Origin: Manihot esculenta
Lineage: Eukaryota; Streptophyta; Magnoliopsida; Malpighiales; Euphorbiaceae
Assembly: GCF_001659605.2 (NCBI RefSeq)
Contig: NC_035174.2
Coordinates: 2,606,389 to 2,670,388, forward strand
Reading direction: 5' to 3'
Length of the DNA stretch: 64,000 bases
A model generated the notes under the pieces. That model did not search any database, was not told the origin of the DNA, and saw only the letters and a list, made by a program, of their open reading frames with translations. Both the position numbers and the translations under genes were made by a program. Of this stretch, positions 48,501 through 59,654 are shown in pieces. The first letter of the stretch is position 1; each line of letters starts with the position of its first letter.

Positions 48501-50563
48501 AGGACTTCTCCAAAATTGCAGCTCCTTTAACCAGATTGACCAGAAAGAATCAGAGGTTTGAGTGGACCGATCGATGTGAAGAAAGCTTTGAGGAGCTCAA
48601 GAAGAGGTTGACTTCAGCACCAGTGTTAGCTCTGCCAACCAGCAATGAGGACTTCACAGTATTCTGTGATGCATCCAGAGTAGGCTTGGGTTGTGTGTTG
48701 ATGCAGAATGGTAGGGTGATCGCTTATGCTTCTAGACAGCTAAAGAGGCATGAGATGAATTACCCCACACACGATCTGGAGATGGCAGCAGTTATCTTTG
48801 CCCTCAAGATGTGGAGGCATTACCTCTATGGGGTAAAATGTGAGATCTTCACAGATCATAAGAGCCTGCAGCACATCTTGAGTCAGAGAGATTTGAACTT
48901 GAGGCAGAGGAGATGGGTAGAACTGCTCAGTGACTATGATTGTAAGATACAGTACCATCCGGGTAAGGCTAATGTAGTAGCTGATGCCTTAAGCCGGAAA
49001 TCACTTGGCAGTCTATCCCACATCACGGCAGAGAGGAGACCGGTGGTGAAGGAATTTTATAAGCTCATTGAGGAGGGTCTACAGATGGAGTTGTCTGGTA
49101 CAGGTGCTTTGATTGCACAGATGAAAGTAACCCCCGTGTTTCTGGAGCAGGTGGCTCAGAAACAGCACGAGGACCCAGAGTTGGTGAAGATTGCCAGGAC
49201 TGTTCAGTCAGGCAAAGATAGCGAGTTCAGATTCGATGATAAGGGGATCCTCCGCTATGGGAACAGACTATGTGTACCAGATGACATCGGGCTTAAAGGA
49301 GACATTATGAGAGAGGCTCATAATGCAAGATACAGCATTCACCCTGGAGCCACCAAGATGTATCAAGATCTGAAGAGGGTGTATTGGTGGCCAGCTATGA
49401 AGAGGGAAGTGGCACAGTTCGTGTCAGCCTGCGAAATATGTCAGAGGGTGAAGCTGGAACATCAGAAGCCGGCTGGAATGCTTAACCCGCTACCTATTCC
49501 AGAATGGAAATGGGAGAACATAGCTATGGACTTTGTAGTGGGGTTACCGGCAACATCCAACAGACTAGACTCCATATGGGTGATTGTGGACAGACTCACC
49601 AAATCTGCTCACTTCATTCCAGTTAGGAGCAACTACTCTGTGGATAAGTTAGCGCAGGTTTATGTGGATGAAGTCGTCAGACTACATGGGGTCCCGGTAT
49701 CTATAGTGTCAGATAGAGGGCCCCAGTTCACCTCCAGGTTTTGGCGGAGTCTGCAGAGTGCTATGGGTACCAGGTTAGATTTCAGTACTGCCTTCCACCC
49801 CCAGACTGATGGACAGTCGGAGAGGACCATCCAGACCATAGAAGATATGCTCAGAATGTGTGTGCTAGATTTTGGCGGTTCTTGGAAGCAACATCTACCT
49901 TTGGTGGAGTTTGCCTACAATAACAGCTATCATGCTAGCATAGGGATGGCTCCCTATGAAGCTTTATATGGGAGGAAGTGCAGGTCACCCGTTTGTTGGG
50001 AAGAGGTAGGAGAGAGGTCCTTAGCAGGGCCTGAGCTTGTTGAGATCACCAGCAGGGTGGTGCCCATTATCAGAGAAAGGATAGAGACTGCCACCAGCAG
50101 GCAGAAAAGTTATGCAGACATCCGCAGGAAACAGGTAGAGTTTCAGGAGGGGGATCTAGTATTGCTCAAGGTGTCTCCGATGAAAGGGGTGGTTCGATTT
50201 GGTAAAAAGGGTAAGCTAGCTCCGCGGTACATTGGACCCTTTGAAGTCCTGCAAAGGATTGGGAATGTATCGTACAAGCTGGACTTGCCTGCTTCTATGG
50301 AAAGAATCCATCCGGTTTTCCATGTTTCCATGTTGAGGAAGTTCGTGTCAGATCCGGGCAAGGTTCTTAGCGAGCCTGATGTGGAGATCCAAGAGGATCT
50401 CACTTATGTTGAACAGCCAGTGCGGATTCTTGACACTCAGATCAGAAAGTTGAGGAACAAGGAAATCCCGATGGTGAAAGTCCTTTGGAACCACCACAAT
50501 TTGGAAGAATGCACTTGGGAGACCCGGGAGTCCATGCTCCAGCAGTACCCCCACCTCTTCTAA
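45572..50563 (+). CDS. gag-pol: Intact gag-pol polyprotein of Ty3/gypsy chromovirus
   Basis: 1663 codons in one uninterrupted frame from ATG 45572. Domains in order: Pro/Tyr-rich N-terminus; gag core about 196-345 ([34 protein letters not shown]); CCHC zinc knuckle 451-464 ([14 protein letters not shown]), preceded by an extra Cys/His cluster ([12 protein letters not shown]); aspartic protease with D550 in [11 protein letters not shown] (DPG rather than DSG/DTG, also seen in some plant gypsy elements); reverse transcriptase with FIDD (D886, D887); RNase H beginning FCDAS (D1033); integrase with HHCC zinc finger from about H1250 and the catalytic triad D1320, D1381, E1417, with the standard 35-residue D-E spacing; GPF module ([13 protein letters not shown]); C-terminal chromodomain about 1610-1663 ([16 protein letters not shown]). 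All catalytic residues I checked are present. The particle forms in the cytoplasm and the cDNA integrates in the nucleus. Confidence 0.97.
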   Translation: MRGTRRSARLTGIPPQDEGIGARPSTLPRAMSSRSNRDRAVRDPRRSLDLGRSRSVRGTVQGGMSEDMGDQMDVDQRRDGSLGVSMSEEGMGESQGGTQASGFVQPPHYPPYTQNPGYSMGGTSDYPSFNPYSTQMPYPPYYPPYPQYPMYPPPPYHPNPANPTSGDAVPPPPPAPTVPDTQIPQPSSSGGSKAKMTDYMKLGAPQFESGDDPFVYLEKVKMITEEIGADDSRAIQMAGFTLKCKKAREWFKNYVKPRVDSLSWEEFANEFAGWAFPDSSRELKMIEFEQLRQTDDMSVDEYTDRFMELLPFAGQDLSTDQKKSRRYIMKLHPRYSSLVQSADRESFHAIVDMARRMEASAIVQGTVKQTVAQASGSKTPGGGRLDPSTLSAAASGSKRWGKPKGKKNKFWNKVKSSLGFGSGSSSGADNAACAKCGRPHRGLCRYGTTTCYRCGQEGHMSWQCPKAVPMAQTQQTASGSVAQPVAPAATQASGRGRGRGSASSSAGFRGEGPSAPARIFTMTQQEANTSNTVVSGKLIIGCSDVYALMDPGASHSFIAPRAVQRLGLMVSELECPLWVSGPKCDPSVAESICQCSPVFIEGRCLSADLVVLDLTDFDVILGMDWLSTHGATLDCRDKVVKFRCQDGSEVVFRGDNRGTPRGLISALQARRLLRRGCQGFLAHVRELDSHVREPASVPVVSEFLDVFPDELPGLPPAREIEFEIELMPGTRPISIPPYRMAPAEMKELKEQLQELVDKGFIRPSTSPWGAPVLFVKKKDGSLRLCIDYRQLNKVTIKNKYPLPRIDDLFDQLAGAGCFSKIDLRSGYHQLRIREEDVPKTAFRTRYGHYEFLVMPFGLTNAPAAFMDLMNRIFRPYLDHFVIVFIDDILVYSRNAEEHAHHLRIVLQTLREHGLYAKFSKCEFWLRSISFLGHIVSENGIEVDPKKVEAVTNWPRPTSVTEIRSFLGLAGYYRRFVQDFSKIAAPLTRLTRKNQRFEWTDRCEESFEELKKRLTSAPVLALPTSNEDFTVFCDASRVGLGCVLMQNGRVIAYASRQLKRHEMNYPTHDLEMAAVIFALKMWRHYLYGVKCEIFTDHKSLQHILSQRDLNLRQRRWVELLSDYDCKIQYHPGKANVVADALSRKSLGSLSHITAERRPVVKEFYKLIEEGLQMELSGTGALIAQMKVTPVFLEQVAQKQHEDPELVKIARTVQSGKDSEFRFDDKGILRYGNRLCVPDDIGLKGDIMREAHNARYSIHPGATKMYQDLKRVYWWPAMKREVAQFVSACEICQRVKLEHQKPAGMLNPLPIPEWKWENIAMDFVVGLPATSNRLDSIWVIVDRLTKSAHFIPVRSNYSVDKLAQVYVDEVVRLHGVPVSIVSDRGPQFTSRFWRSLQSAMGTRLDFSTAFHPQTDGQSERTIQTIEDMLRMCVLDFGGSWKQHLPLVEFAYNNSYHASIGMAPYEALYGRKCRSPVCWEEVGERSLAGPELVEITSRVVPIIRERIETATSRQKSYADIRRKQVEFQEGDLVLLKVSPMKGVVRFGKKGKLAPRYIGPFEVLQRIGNVSYKLDLPASMERIHPVFHVSMLRKFVSDPGKVLSEPDVEIQEDLTYVEQPVRILDTQIRKLRNKEIPMVKVLWNHHNLEECTWETRESMLQQYPHLF

Positions 50564-50661
50564 GGTTAGTTGAGATGTGTTCCATGTGCTATATGTGTGT
50601 ATGTTATGTTTGTTTCGCTATGCATGTACTAGTTGAGGAACATTCGGGGACGAATGTTCTT

Positions 50662-50674
50662 AAGGGGGGGAGAA
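50662..50674 (+). other. Polypurine tract
   Basis: aagggggggagaa lies immediately before the 3' LTR start (tgtaat at 50675) and is the expected plus-strand primer. Confidence 0.9.
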
Positions 50675-52981
50675 TGTAATACCCGGCTAGACTCCGGTAT
50701 CGGAATTCCTACCGTCCGGTGGAATTTGGGTGTCGGAAACCTCTAGAAGGGTAAAAGCATGTATTTTAATGTTTTAAGTATGATTTTAAATAAGTTTTTG
50801 CATGAAAATTCTTTAAGGAAAAACCCAGGTTCGGCCGCCGAAACTCACTTTCGGCCGCCGAACATGCATGGACTTTGGGAGGCACGTTAGGCCCCCGAAA
50901 GTCTAAGTGAGGGAAGTGCAGGTTCGGCCGCCGAACCTCATGTTCGGCCGCCGAACATTGCATGGATGCGGAGGCACATTCGGCCCCCGAACGTGGCCTG
51001 GCCAGCCACTATAAAAGGGTCCCCTTGGTCCGCACGGGCGAGCTTTTTCTCTCCCATTGTCGGCCAAGGTGAGTCTCCACCGTTCCTCCCTCGATCTTGA
51101 GTGTTTCCTCTAGATCTTTCATGGTTTTAACAAGTTTATAACTTTGTTTTGAAGATTTGTGAGCTTTGAGCAAGTTTTGAGTGCTTGGAGGTTCAAAGAG
51201 CTTAATCTCTCCATCTCCAAGCTAGGATCGCTTTCCTCTCGTTTCTTCAAGAGGTAAGGGTCGATCTTGAACCCTTTATATGTTTTAAACAAGTTTTAAG
51301 TAAGATCTATGGGTAGAAATGCATGTTAGGACATATGTTGAGTTTATGGGTTTTGATGATGTTTGAGCAATGTAGCTTGATTGTGTGTGAATGAAGTGTT
51401 GTAGATGGGGTATATGCATGTTTGAGACCCCTAGGAACTTGTATGTGTGTTTTGGTTGAGAAATATGCATGATCTATGGTTTTGGGAGGCAGGAGGTTCA
51501 TTTGAACCAAGTTTCTGCCGTTTGGCAGAAACCAGGTTCGGCAGCCGAAGGGAGTTTCGGCCGCCGAACCCCTCTTGTGAAGGCAGCTTTCGGCTGCCGA
51601 AGGTGCCCCCGAAAAGAGACTTTCGTCTCTGTCTGGCACTTTCGGCCGCCGAAGGTGCCGCCGAACCTAGCTGAGTTTCGTCTCTGTCCAGGACTTTCGG
51701 CCGCCGAAGGTGCCGCCGAAGGTGCCCTGTTCAGCCGTTTCATGCATATTTTCTGTGATGATTTCATGATGTTTTAGGGGGTTTTTGGGGGATGTATTAG
51801 AGTTGTGTTTATATATGTTTGGTCCCTCATTGGAGTCCACCTGTGTAGGTTCGGACCCGAGGAACCGAGGACCCCAGCAGTGAGTGAGCTGCTTCAGTGT
51901 CTGGTCAGAGCTAACCAGAGGTGAGTGGAAACAAGCTTAATGTTTTAAATCAAGCAATTAAATGTTTTGAGCATGTTTCATGCATCATGATGACATGTAA
52001 TAGGCTGATTGCATTAGTTCACGAATATGTCGCATTGCATTTTATTTTGTGGTTGTGGGTGAATGCTGTATGATCCAATTAGTCCACGAGACTTTATATA
52101 TGTTATGACAGGAAGACCAGGACCCCATGCTACGGCCTGGCACGAGGCTTTATATATGATATGACAGGAAGACCAGGACCCCATGCTACGGCCTGGCACG
52201 AGGCTTTATATATGATATGACAGGAAGACCAGGACCCCATGCTACGGCCTGGCACGAGGCTTTATATATGATATGACAGGAAGACCAGGACCCCATGCTA
52301 CGGCCTGGCACGAGACTTTATGTATGTTATGACAGGAAGACCAGGACCCCATGCTACGGCCTGGCACGAGACTATGTTGGGACTAATTGGTGACAGGTTC
52401 ACCCTTGATGTGGATTGTCTGTGATATGATGCATTTCATGAAAGCATGAACTTTAATATAATGTTTTTAGTTTCTGCTCACTGGGCTTTTAGCTCACCCC
52501 TCTCCCCTAACCCCAGGTTTGCAGGTACGGGAGTGATAGAGAAGAAAAGAAGAGAAAAGTCATATGTATGTAATAGCTAGAGTATGTGGATATGACAAAT
52601 GATAAGAATGTAATGTAATTATGTTATTGAGGATAGAGTTGTGCTTGACCATAGTATATGTTAATCCCTTGGTATGTACATGATCTTGTGTTTTGATATT
52701 GATGTAAACCAACTCACCATATGATGTATAGCCCTTGAGGCTTTGATGAAATCCCACAGAGGGATTAATGTTTATATATATGATGAATATAGTGCATGCA
52801 CAGGTTGAGTTTGGTGAATGAAGAAAAAGAAAAGTTTTTTTTAATTCTTATGTATGTTTGTTGATCATGTATGGGATTAAACAGGTGAACAGGATGTATG
52901 TAGGCTTGCTACGGGTTCCGGCGGCCTTAAGCCGACCTGAATCCTAGCGCCGGTAGCGGTCCGGATTTCCGGGGCGTTACA
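50675..52981 (+). repeat. 3' LTR of the gypsy chromovirus
   Basis: 2307 bp, the same length as the 5' LTR at an offset of exactly 7662 bp. Only two substitutions were noticed by eye, at 52147 and 52522. Carries the same TATA box (51010-51017), palindrome arrays and five 56-bp units. Confidence 0.95.
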
Positions 52982-52986
52982 CTTCT
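52982..52986. repeat. Target site duplication CTTCT, right copy
   Basis: Matches 43008-43012; defines the right border of the gypsy insertion. Confidence 0.9.
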
Positions 52987-53866
52987 TTAACGAAATTTCT
53001 TACTTCAGGTACGTCTTTCCTTCTTATGGCTCTCTTAAGATTTTCTCCCGTAGAGGGATTGCATTCAAATGTCAGCCAGAACAACCTTTGAAGAGTCATT
53101 CCTGAAGAGTTGCTTCGCTTGGATTCCTACCAAATCAGGGCTTTATATTCCTTTGAAAGAATAGCTTTGTTCTCTTCTCCTCCTTCTCTTGGGCTTGTTG
53201 ATGCTTAAACGGTACTTAGCCTTACTTCGATCTTGGACTATTAGCCCTGATTTTTATTTGAGCACTTTTGCTCTTATATTCCTTATGGACATTTAGTCTT
53301 GACTTCGATTCCGGGCTATTACCCATGATTTTTATTTGAGCATTTTTGCTCTTATATCTTCTAGGCTCTTTTTCCCTTGGTTGGCTTCCGAGCATTTTTT
53401 TCATTGCGCATCTTCTGAACTCTTTTGCTTCTATACTTTCCATTTTTGGGCTTTTAGCCCTGATTTTTTGTTCTGAACCCTTTGGCTTTTCAATTAGCTT
53501 TCGGGCTTCTTTATCAAGGATTCAGACTTGTGGTCTCACTAGCGATTTTTGAGATTCAAACTCGTGACTTTACTGGCGATTTCAAAAATTCAGGCTCACG
53601 ACCTTACTGACGATTTTTGAGATTCAAGTTCGTGACTTTACTAGTGATTTTAAAAATTCAGACTCATGGTTTTACTGGCGATTTTGAGCTTATTAGCCTT
53701 TCTTTTACTTTTGAAATTTATCTGCAAAATAATGACTTGTACTGTGCACATATATATAGCGAGAATACTTGTTAATTGAGTAATATTTGTTAATAAACAT
53801 TGAGCCTACGATGTACTTAGTTTTATCTTGTCCTTCTGGCTTGACTAGCTCCTTGGTTTACTGGTC
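52987..53866 (+). other. Interior of the outer non-coding element, between the two nested insertions
   Basis: About 880 bp with no coding similarity. It contains a roughly 76-bp tandem duplication (about 53221-53360, each copy with gatttttatttgagca and ttttgctcttatat) and the 34-bp array described separately. Confidence 0.65.
53519..53690 (+). repeat. Five 34-bp tandem repeats
   Basis: Units start at 53521, 53555, 53589, 53623 and 53657, a constant period of 34 bp. The consensus is ttcaRRctcgtgactttact followed by ggcgatttttgaga. Copies are diverged. They lie in the interior of the outer non-coding element. Confidence 0.8.
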
Positions 53867-53871
53867 GATTT
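53867..53871. repeat. Target site duplication GATTT, left copy (solo LTR)
   Basis: GATTT directly before TGTAATACC is repeated at 56139-56143 after the solo LTR. Confidence 0.85.
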
Positions 53872-56138
53872 TGTAATACCCGGCTAGACTCCGGTATCGG
53901 AATTCTTACCGTCCGGTGAAATCTCGGATGTCGGAAGCCTCTAGTAGGGTAGAATCATGTTTTCATAAAATGTTTTAAGGTATTTCATGGTTTTAAGTAA
54001 AATGAAAATGAGTTTTTGCATAAAAACAACCTTGGAGGAAAGCTCAGGTTCGGCCGCCGAAACTCAAAGTTCGGCCGCCGAACATGCATGCCTTCGGGAG
54101 CGCCTTTAGGCCCCCGAAAGCATAAGTGAGGAAAGTCCAGGTTCGGCCGCCAAACCTCAAGTTCGGCCGCCGAACATGGCATGCATGCGGAGGCACATTC
54201 GGCCCCCGAACGTGGCCTGGCCAGCCACTATAAAAGGGTCCCTTAGCCGAAAACGGGCGAGCTTTTCCCCATTTTCGGCCAAGGTGAGCTTTTCCGCCGT
54301 TCCTCACCATCCTTGAGTTCTTTCCTTTAAATCTTTCAAGTTTTTCATGTGTTTTAACTTTGTTTTGAAGATTTGAGCTTTTGAGCAAAGTTTTGGAGCT
54401 TGGAGGTTCAAGAATCCAACTTCTCCCACCTTCGAGTTCTAGGTCGTCTCTCTCTCGATCTTCAAGAGGTAAGAGCCGATCTTAAGCTCATTATATGTTT
54501 TAAATAGGTTTTATGCAAGATCTATGGTGTAGAAATGCATGTGTAGGTTTTTAGTGAGTTATGGATGATTTTTGAGTTTATGGACAATGTGGCTTGCAAA
54601 TGCTTGTGTATGTGTGTTGTAGTTGGGGTTTAAGGTAGTTTGAGACCCCTAGGAGCTTGTATGCATGTTTTGGTTGAGTTTTATGCATGTTGAAAGAGCT
54701 GGGAGGCAAATGTGCATAAAGGAGCCAAGTTTCTGCCCTTTGGCAGAAACCAGGTTCGGCAGCCGAAGGCACTTTCGGCCGCCGAACATGGCTGGGGAGG
54801 CAGGCCTTTCGGCTGCCGAAGTTGCCCCCGAAAGGAGACTTTCGTCTCTGTCTGGGACTTTCGGCCGCCGAAGGTGCCGCCGAACCTGCCTGACTTTCGG
54901 CTCTGGAGGGACTTTCGGCCGCCGAACCTGCCGCCGAAAGTGCCCTGTCCAGCCATTTCTTGCATGTTTTTCTATGATTATTCCATGATGTTTTAGGGGG
55001 TTTTTAGGAAATAGTTTAGAGTTATGTTCAGGTATGTTTGGTCCCTCATTTGAGTCCACCTGTGTAGGTTCGGACCCGAGGAACCGAGGACCCCAGCAGT
55101 GAGTCTGTTGCCCCAGTGTCTGGTCAGAGCTATCCAGAGGTGAGTAGAATAAACCTTATGTTTTAAAGCAAATGAATTACACAGTTAAGCATGTTCATAC
55201 ATCATGAATGCCATGTGATGAATTAAGTTGTTTGCATTAGAATTCACGAATATGTTGCATTGCATTTATGATGTTGATGTGGATTGGTTATTGGATGACC
55301 CTTTAGTCCTCATATGATATGATGATGCTACGGCATGAGATGGTATGGAAGTCCAGGTTGTACCCATTCTACGTCCCTGGCACGATGTAAGAGAAAGTCC
55401 AGGTTGTACCCATTCTACGTCCCTGACACATTGGTATGTTATGATATGTTATGTTAAGAGAAAGACCGGTTGTACCCATTCTACGTCCCGGCACAGTTGG
55501 ACTATGTAGAGGACTATTGGTGACAATACCATCCGAGATGTGATTAGTTGTGATGTGTTGCATTACATAATGGCATGAGATTTTAAATATTGTTTTCTAT
55601 TATTCTGCTCACTGGGCTCTTGTAGCTCACCCCTTTTCCCTACTCCCCCAGGATTGCAGGTACGGGCTAGACAGAGAAGTCAGGAAGAGTAAAGTCTTAT
55701 GTTTGTAATAGATAGATAGTGGACATGATGAATTGTAAGATGATGTATAACTGAATAGTTATGTTATGTGTAATGATATTGAAGTTTAGAAATTGTGCTT
55801 GACCATAGTTCATTGAAATCCCTTGTTGATACATGATCTTAGATATTTGATGATATATGTTAGCCAACTCAACACATGGATATCGCCTTTGGGGCATTGT
55901 TGAAATCCCACAGAGGGATTAATGTTTATGTATATGCTATGTGTAGTGCATGCACAGGTTGAGCTTGGTGTATGAGCAATGAATGAAAAGGAAAGTTTTA
56001 AATTTTATGTATGATTGTTGATCATGTATGGGATTAAACAGGTCTACAGGTTACATGTCAGGCTTGCTACGGGTCTCGGCGGCCTTAAGCCGATCTGGAT
56101 CCTAGAGCCGGTAGCGGTCCGATTTTCGGGTAGTTACA
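53872..56138 (+). mobile_element. Solo LTR of a diverged relative of the gypsy chromovirus
   Basis: 2267 bp, beginning tgtaatacccggctagactc and ending gtagttaca, homologous along its length to the 2307-bp LTRs but with many substitutions and indels. Flanked by a perfect GATTT duplication and with no internal region or second LTR, so it is a product of LTR-LTR recombination. It keeps the TATA box (54229-54236) and the TTCGGCNGCCGAA arrays. Inserted in the interior of the outer non-coding element, independently of the full-length copy. Confidence 0.92.
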
Positions 56139-56143
56139 GATTT
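56139..56143. repeat. Target site duplication GATTT, right copy
   Basis: Matches 53867-53871. Confidence 0.85.
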
Positions 56144-56847
56144 TCGGACTTTTTTAGTCTTAGGTTTGCTCCTTAGTTTCCAGGCTCTTAGTCTCGATTC
56201 TTTAGTCTTTCTCTTGTTTTTAGGTTTTTATGAAAAATAAAAATTTGCACAAAGTGTACATAATGAGAGTGCTTATTATTAATTTGATTAGCAAGATATT
56301 TTAGATTCATGGTTCAACTGCTGCAAACGTTAATTTTGTGCAACCATATAATTTTATATGGTTCAAAAGAATTTAATAAGCATTCTCATGCATAAATTAC
56401 TTCATACCTTCCAAATCATAATGCAACAAACTTTAAACAGATAATCTTTTTCTCAATAGATTTGTGCTAAAATTGATCATAGATGGGAGCTTTTAAACTT
56501 CTTTAGTGTACTTATCATATTAGGATTCACATACACAAGACTTTTATCTAAAATTGTAAATTTTTTACTAGTTCGTAATAATAAAAACACTTTGAGTTAA
56601 AAAAAGTAACCGTACAAATTGGGTAATTCGTACACGTCACTCTTTTTCCACAGTTGCACTTTCTTCTCGCATCAGCATCTTTTTCTATCTGATTTTTCGC
56701 TGTGTGGCTTTTAAATGCAACTGGTGATTATTGAGTGTTTTCACCCTTTCTCTTTTTTTTTGGTTTTTCTTTTTGTTTGGCCATTAGTTTTTCTTGATTT
56801 TTGATGTGGATCTCAATGGCTCCTTTGTTTTCCACAGACGGCGCCAC
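56144..56847 (+). other. 3' part of the outer element interior
   Basis: Non-coding, about 700 bp, AT-rich. It ends ttccacagacggcgccac directly before the right outer LTR; there is no obvious polypurine tract. Confidence 0.55.
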
Positions 56848-57813
56848 TGATAATATTTGAGGGGTGTCAAGATATGAACACATGGCAACGGTTCGATCTA
56901 ATTAGTTGATTGTTGATCCAGAGTTGATTCTGTTGGGCCCTCTGTACTTGATCTTAAGGGAGGGGATTTGTAAGATAGAAAAGATGGTCAGAGGTCCACC
57001 AGGAATGCCCCGGTAGAGACCATCCGACGCTCAAGTTAGGTTGTTAATATAAAGAGAAAATAAAAGTAAAAGAAATAGTTAAACATTTTCAAGAAATCTC
57101 CAGAGGGCCTTTGTTTTGAGAATTCTTATGTGAGTATATGAAAGGGAGATTAACTCCTTTTGGGTCTTAGTTCCTAGAGAAGAGTGAGTGATGTACTAGA
57201 GAGAGAGTCCCCGTTTTATTATAACTTTTTTTTTTTTTTTAAATTTCAATGAGCGTTAATTTGCCACCGCTTGAGGGAGGAGAGAGCTGTCTCCATCTGA
57301 TCCAGCCTCTTCTTCGGCGAGGTGGGTTTTGGGATATTTGTATCCCGATTTTCTACTTTATGTCCCATCGGATTGAATGGTGGCATGGTGCGTGAGCTAT
57401 ATCAGGTGGCTGGCAGACGACTGATCAATGTTAAGCCATTGAGCCCATACTCTTTGGCAGGTGTTTTAGGTGGTTGGGCAACCTTTCTACACATGCATTT
57501 GGTACCTCGGAATGGGTTAGAGGGGGCTGACTACAACATGGAAGCCGGTTAACTTGCTTTGGTTTCGTCAGGTCGTGTCCGATTAACTTGCTTTGGTTTC
57601 GTTAGGTCGTGTCCGGTCTACATAATCTTTATTGGAATCGATAGTCTTTATTTGCTCATTCCGGATATTAGAGAGGTCGGGGATGATAATGGCCTGATTT
57701 TTGATCTCTTATAGATCAATCTTTCTTTTACTCGATCAAATAAGTGAAAAGATTAATTCATCTATTTTAAATCACGCACGATTTCAACAATTATTGCTTT
57801 TTATATGATATCA
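56848..57813 (+). repeat. Right LTR of the outer non-coding element
   Basis: 966 bp, begins tgataatatttgag and ends atatca. It includes a short tandem duplication of ttaacttgctttggtttcgt near 57550-57605 that is absent from the left LTR. Confidence 0.75.
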
Positions 57814-57818
57814 GTATG
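57814..57818. repeat. Target site duplication GTATG, right copy (outer LTR element)
   Basis: Matches 41899-41903. Confidence 0.65.
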
Positions 57819-58833
57819 TTATAAATTAGAATCACAAAACTTTCACTTTTCGTTTACTATGATTAATTTTGTAAAAAAAAATTATTTTTTTTGAAATCAT
57901 GCATAATTTCAATTAGAATACTAGTTTTTGAATTTAAATATCACAAAAATGACACACCATTCATATCTCAAGTAAAATTTAATATTTTATAATTAAAAAT
58001 GCACATAAACGTGATAGACTGAATGTACACTATAATTCGTCAATAATTAATTATACAATTTATATGGTCACTATTATTTATTATTATTATTTTTTTGAAT
58101 CAACACTATTATTTATTATTAGAGTTGTCGTTGTCTTTTTGGTTTATGAATTTCAGAGAAAGTTCATCTATAACTATGATTTGTTTCTGGTATATCAAGA
58201 TATTAACGAAGAGACAACAAGGGCAGTACCTGAGTTTAAGCTAGCTTATTATACCCATAAAAAAAAAAAATCTTCTAGGTAAATTAATTAATTAGAAACG
58301 TTGATTAGTTTTGCCCGTAACAAAGAAGTAAACCTTGTTTAAACAGATTGTTTAAATTGCCGGTAGTTTCATGCATAAGATTCTTAATTATGAGTCGATG
58401 ATGGATAAAGATTAAGTAGTTGCATTGGGCAGCGATAAGCTTAAAGTTCACATGCGAATTATCTGCAGTAATATGCATTGGGGTCAAAGGTTATTGATGT
58501 TATCTAGATTATTGTCCTCTCTATGTCTCAGTCTATTTCCTTAATTTTGGAAACATCCTAACGATTCCTTTAAAAAGCTTTTTTTGTCATTTTAATTTAA
58601 AGCCAATATGTGTAATTGTCTTCTTCAGCAAAACCCACACTCCCATCTGGCTCTTACCTGCGCTACAGACACCCTTTGAGTTTAATTACTTGTATTTTGT
58701 TTGTAGCCAAAGATTAGTTGTTGTTTTATATATTTTTAATAAATAACTCTAAAGGACAAATATTTTAATTTATTTAAAATATAATCAGAAACATGAGAGG
58801 AAATTGATTATTTATATTTTTAAATCTGATATA
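57819..58833. other. Intergenic, AT-rich
   Basis: No gene or repeat recognised apart from homopolymer runs (A run at 58260-58270). Confidence 0.5.
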
Positions 58834-58842
58834 TTAATAAAA
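58834..58842. repeat. 9-bp target site duplication TTAATAAAA, left copy
   Basis: TTAATAAAA directly precedes the left inverted repeat and is repeated exactly at 60045-60053. A 9-bp duplication is the mark of Mutator-like elements. Confidence 0.85.
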
Positions 58843-59022
58843 GGGTAAACTGTAATTTAGTCTCTCTGATTTAGTGAAATGCAACTTTTTGTCCCTCTGT
58901 TTTAAAAAATCTTTAATTTAGTTACTGTGATTTTTAAAAATTATGACATTAGTTCCTCCCGTTAGATTTTCAGTTAAATCACCGTTAATTTTAGTTGAAA
59001 AGACTAAAATACTCATTCTCTC

Positions 59023-59048
59023 TTCTTCTTCTTCTTCTTCTTCTTCTT

Positions 59049-59078
<30 letters not shown>
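59023..59078 (+). repeat. TTC microsatellite
   Basis: About 18 uninterrupted TTC units directly following the left inverted repeat. Complementary in sense to the GAA tract at the other end, so the two extend the inverted structure. Confidence 0.95.
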
Positions 59079-59079
<1 letters not shown>

Positions 59080-59083
59080 ATAA

Positions 59084-59640
59084 TAGACGTGCTAGTTGGA
59101 ACCTCATATTCACAGTCCAAGGAGACCGCTGTGACAATTATGGCCTTTGTGGTGCTTATGGTATTTGTAATATCACCAATTCCACCACTATTTTTCAATG
59201 CATGAAGGGCTTTAAACCTAGATATCCCAATGTCTGGGAAATGCTAGATTGGTCAGGTGGATGTGTTCCAAAGAATCCACATGTTTGTGGAAATGAGGAG
59301 TTCATAAAATTAACTGGAATAAAACTGCCAGATGCGTCAGAATATTGGGTGAGTGTAAGTACGAGTGTCCAAGATTGCAAGGAAAAGTGTTTGAGGAACT
59401 GCTCTGCGTGGCTTATGCGAAGTTGGATGTCAATGGTACTGGCAATGGTTGTGTTACTTGGGCTAGAGGGTTGGTTGATACAAGACCAGTAGTTGAATAT
59501 GGTCAAGATCTCTACATAAGAGTGGCAGCTTCAGAAATATGTAAAATTCTGATGTTGATAGACCTGGATTGGTCTTCCAGCAAATTACCATACTTCTCTT
59601 TGCCTCTGCTGATTTTGCAGAATATCACATCAAGCACTGG
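59084..59640 (+). pseudogene. Captured fragment of a G-type lectin S-receptor-like kinase (SLG/PAN region to start of kinase)
   Basis: The plus-strand frame gives IFTVQGDRCDNYGLCGAYGI, CMKGFKPRYPNVWEMLDWSG and GCVPKNPHVCGNEEFIKLTG, typical of the S-locus glycoprotein/EGF region, then VQDCKEKCLRNCSAW entering the PAN domain. A one-base deletion at about 59404, in the NCSC motif, shifts the frame; the next frame continues AYAKLDVNGTGNGCVTWARG and GQDLYIRVAASE. After this, LPYFSLPL resembles the start of the kinase region, with further frame damage and no transmembrane segment. No introns are seen. The fragment lacks the lectin domain and nearly all of the kinase, and cannot encode a functional receptor. 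Confidence 0.8.
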
Positions 59641-59654
59641 CTTCGGAAAAGAAA

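Larger units (their letters stand above)
43013..52981 (+). mobile_element. Complete Ty3/gypsy chromovirus (Tekay/Del-like)
   Basis: 9969 bp with 2307-bp LTRs at both ends (TGTAAT...TTACA), an initiator-Met primer site, a single long gag-pol frame, a purine tract and a perfect CTTCT target duplication. A C-terminal chromodomain places it among the chromoviruses; long LTRs and the tRNA-Met primer fit the Tekay/Del clade. I find only two differences between the LTRs (44485 A vs 52147 G; 44860 T vs 52522 C), so integration is recent and the copy may be autonomous. It inserted into the interior of the outer non-coding element. Confidence 0.95.
41904..57813 (+). mobile_element. Outer non-coding LTR retrotransposon (LARD/TRIM-like), host of two nested insertions
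   Basis: Direct repeats 41904-42758 and 56848-57813 are clearly homologous LTRs, with shared blocks such as ggtgggttttgRgatatttg, gagcccatactctttggcag and attgctttttatatg. They are bounded by TGATA...TATCA-type ends and the GTATG duplication. After removing the nested elements the interior is only about 1.85 kb (42759-43012, 52982-53871, 56139-56847) and has no gag or pol coding, so the element must have been mobilised in trans. The LTRs differ by many substitutions and indels, so this is an old insertion. Orientation is assumed from the nested elements and the LTR layout. Confidence 0.75.

Noticed and set aside
57322..57552. 76-codon frame on + in the right outer LTR
   Set aside because: It lies in non-coding LTR sequence, and the homologous left LTR does not keep the frame.
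43013..57813. CRISPR-like or satellite interpretation of the tandem repeats
   Set aside because: The repeats are LTR minisatellites and element-interior arrays in plant nuclear DNA; there are no regular unique spacers.
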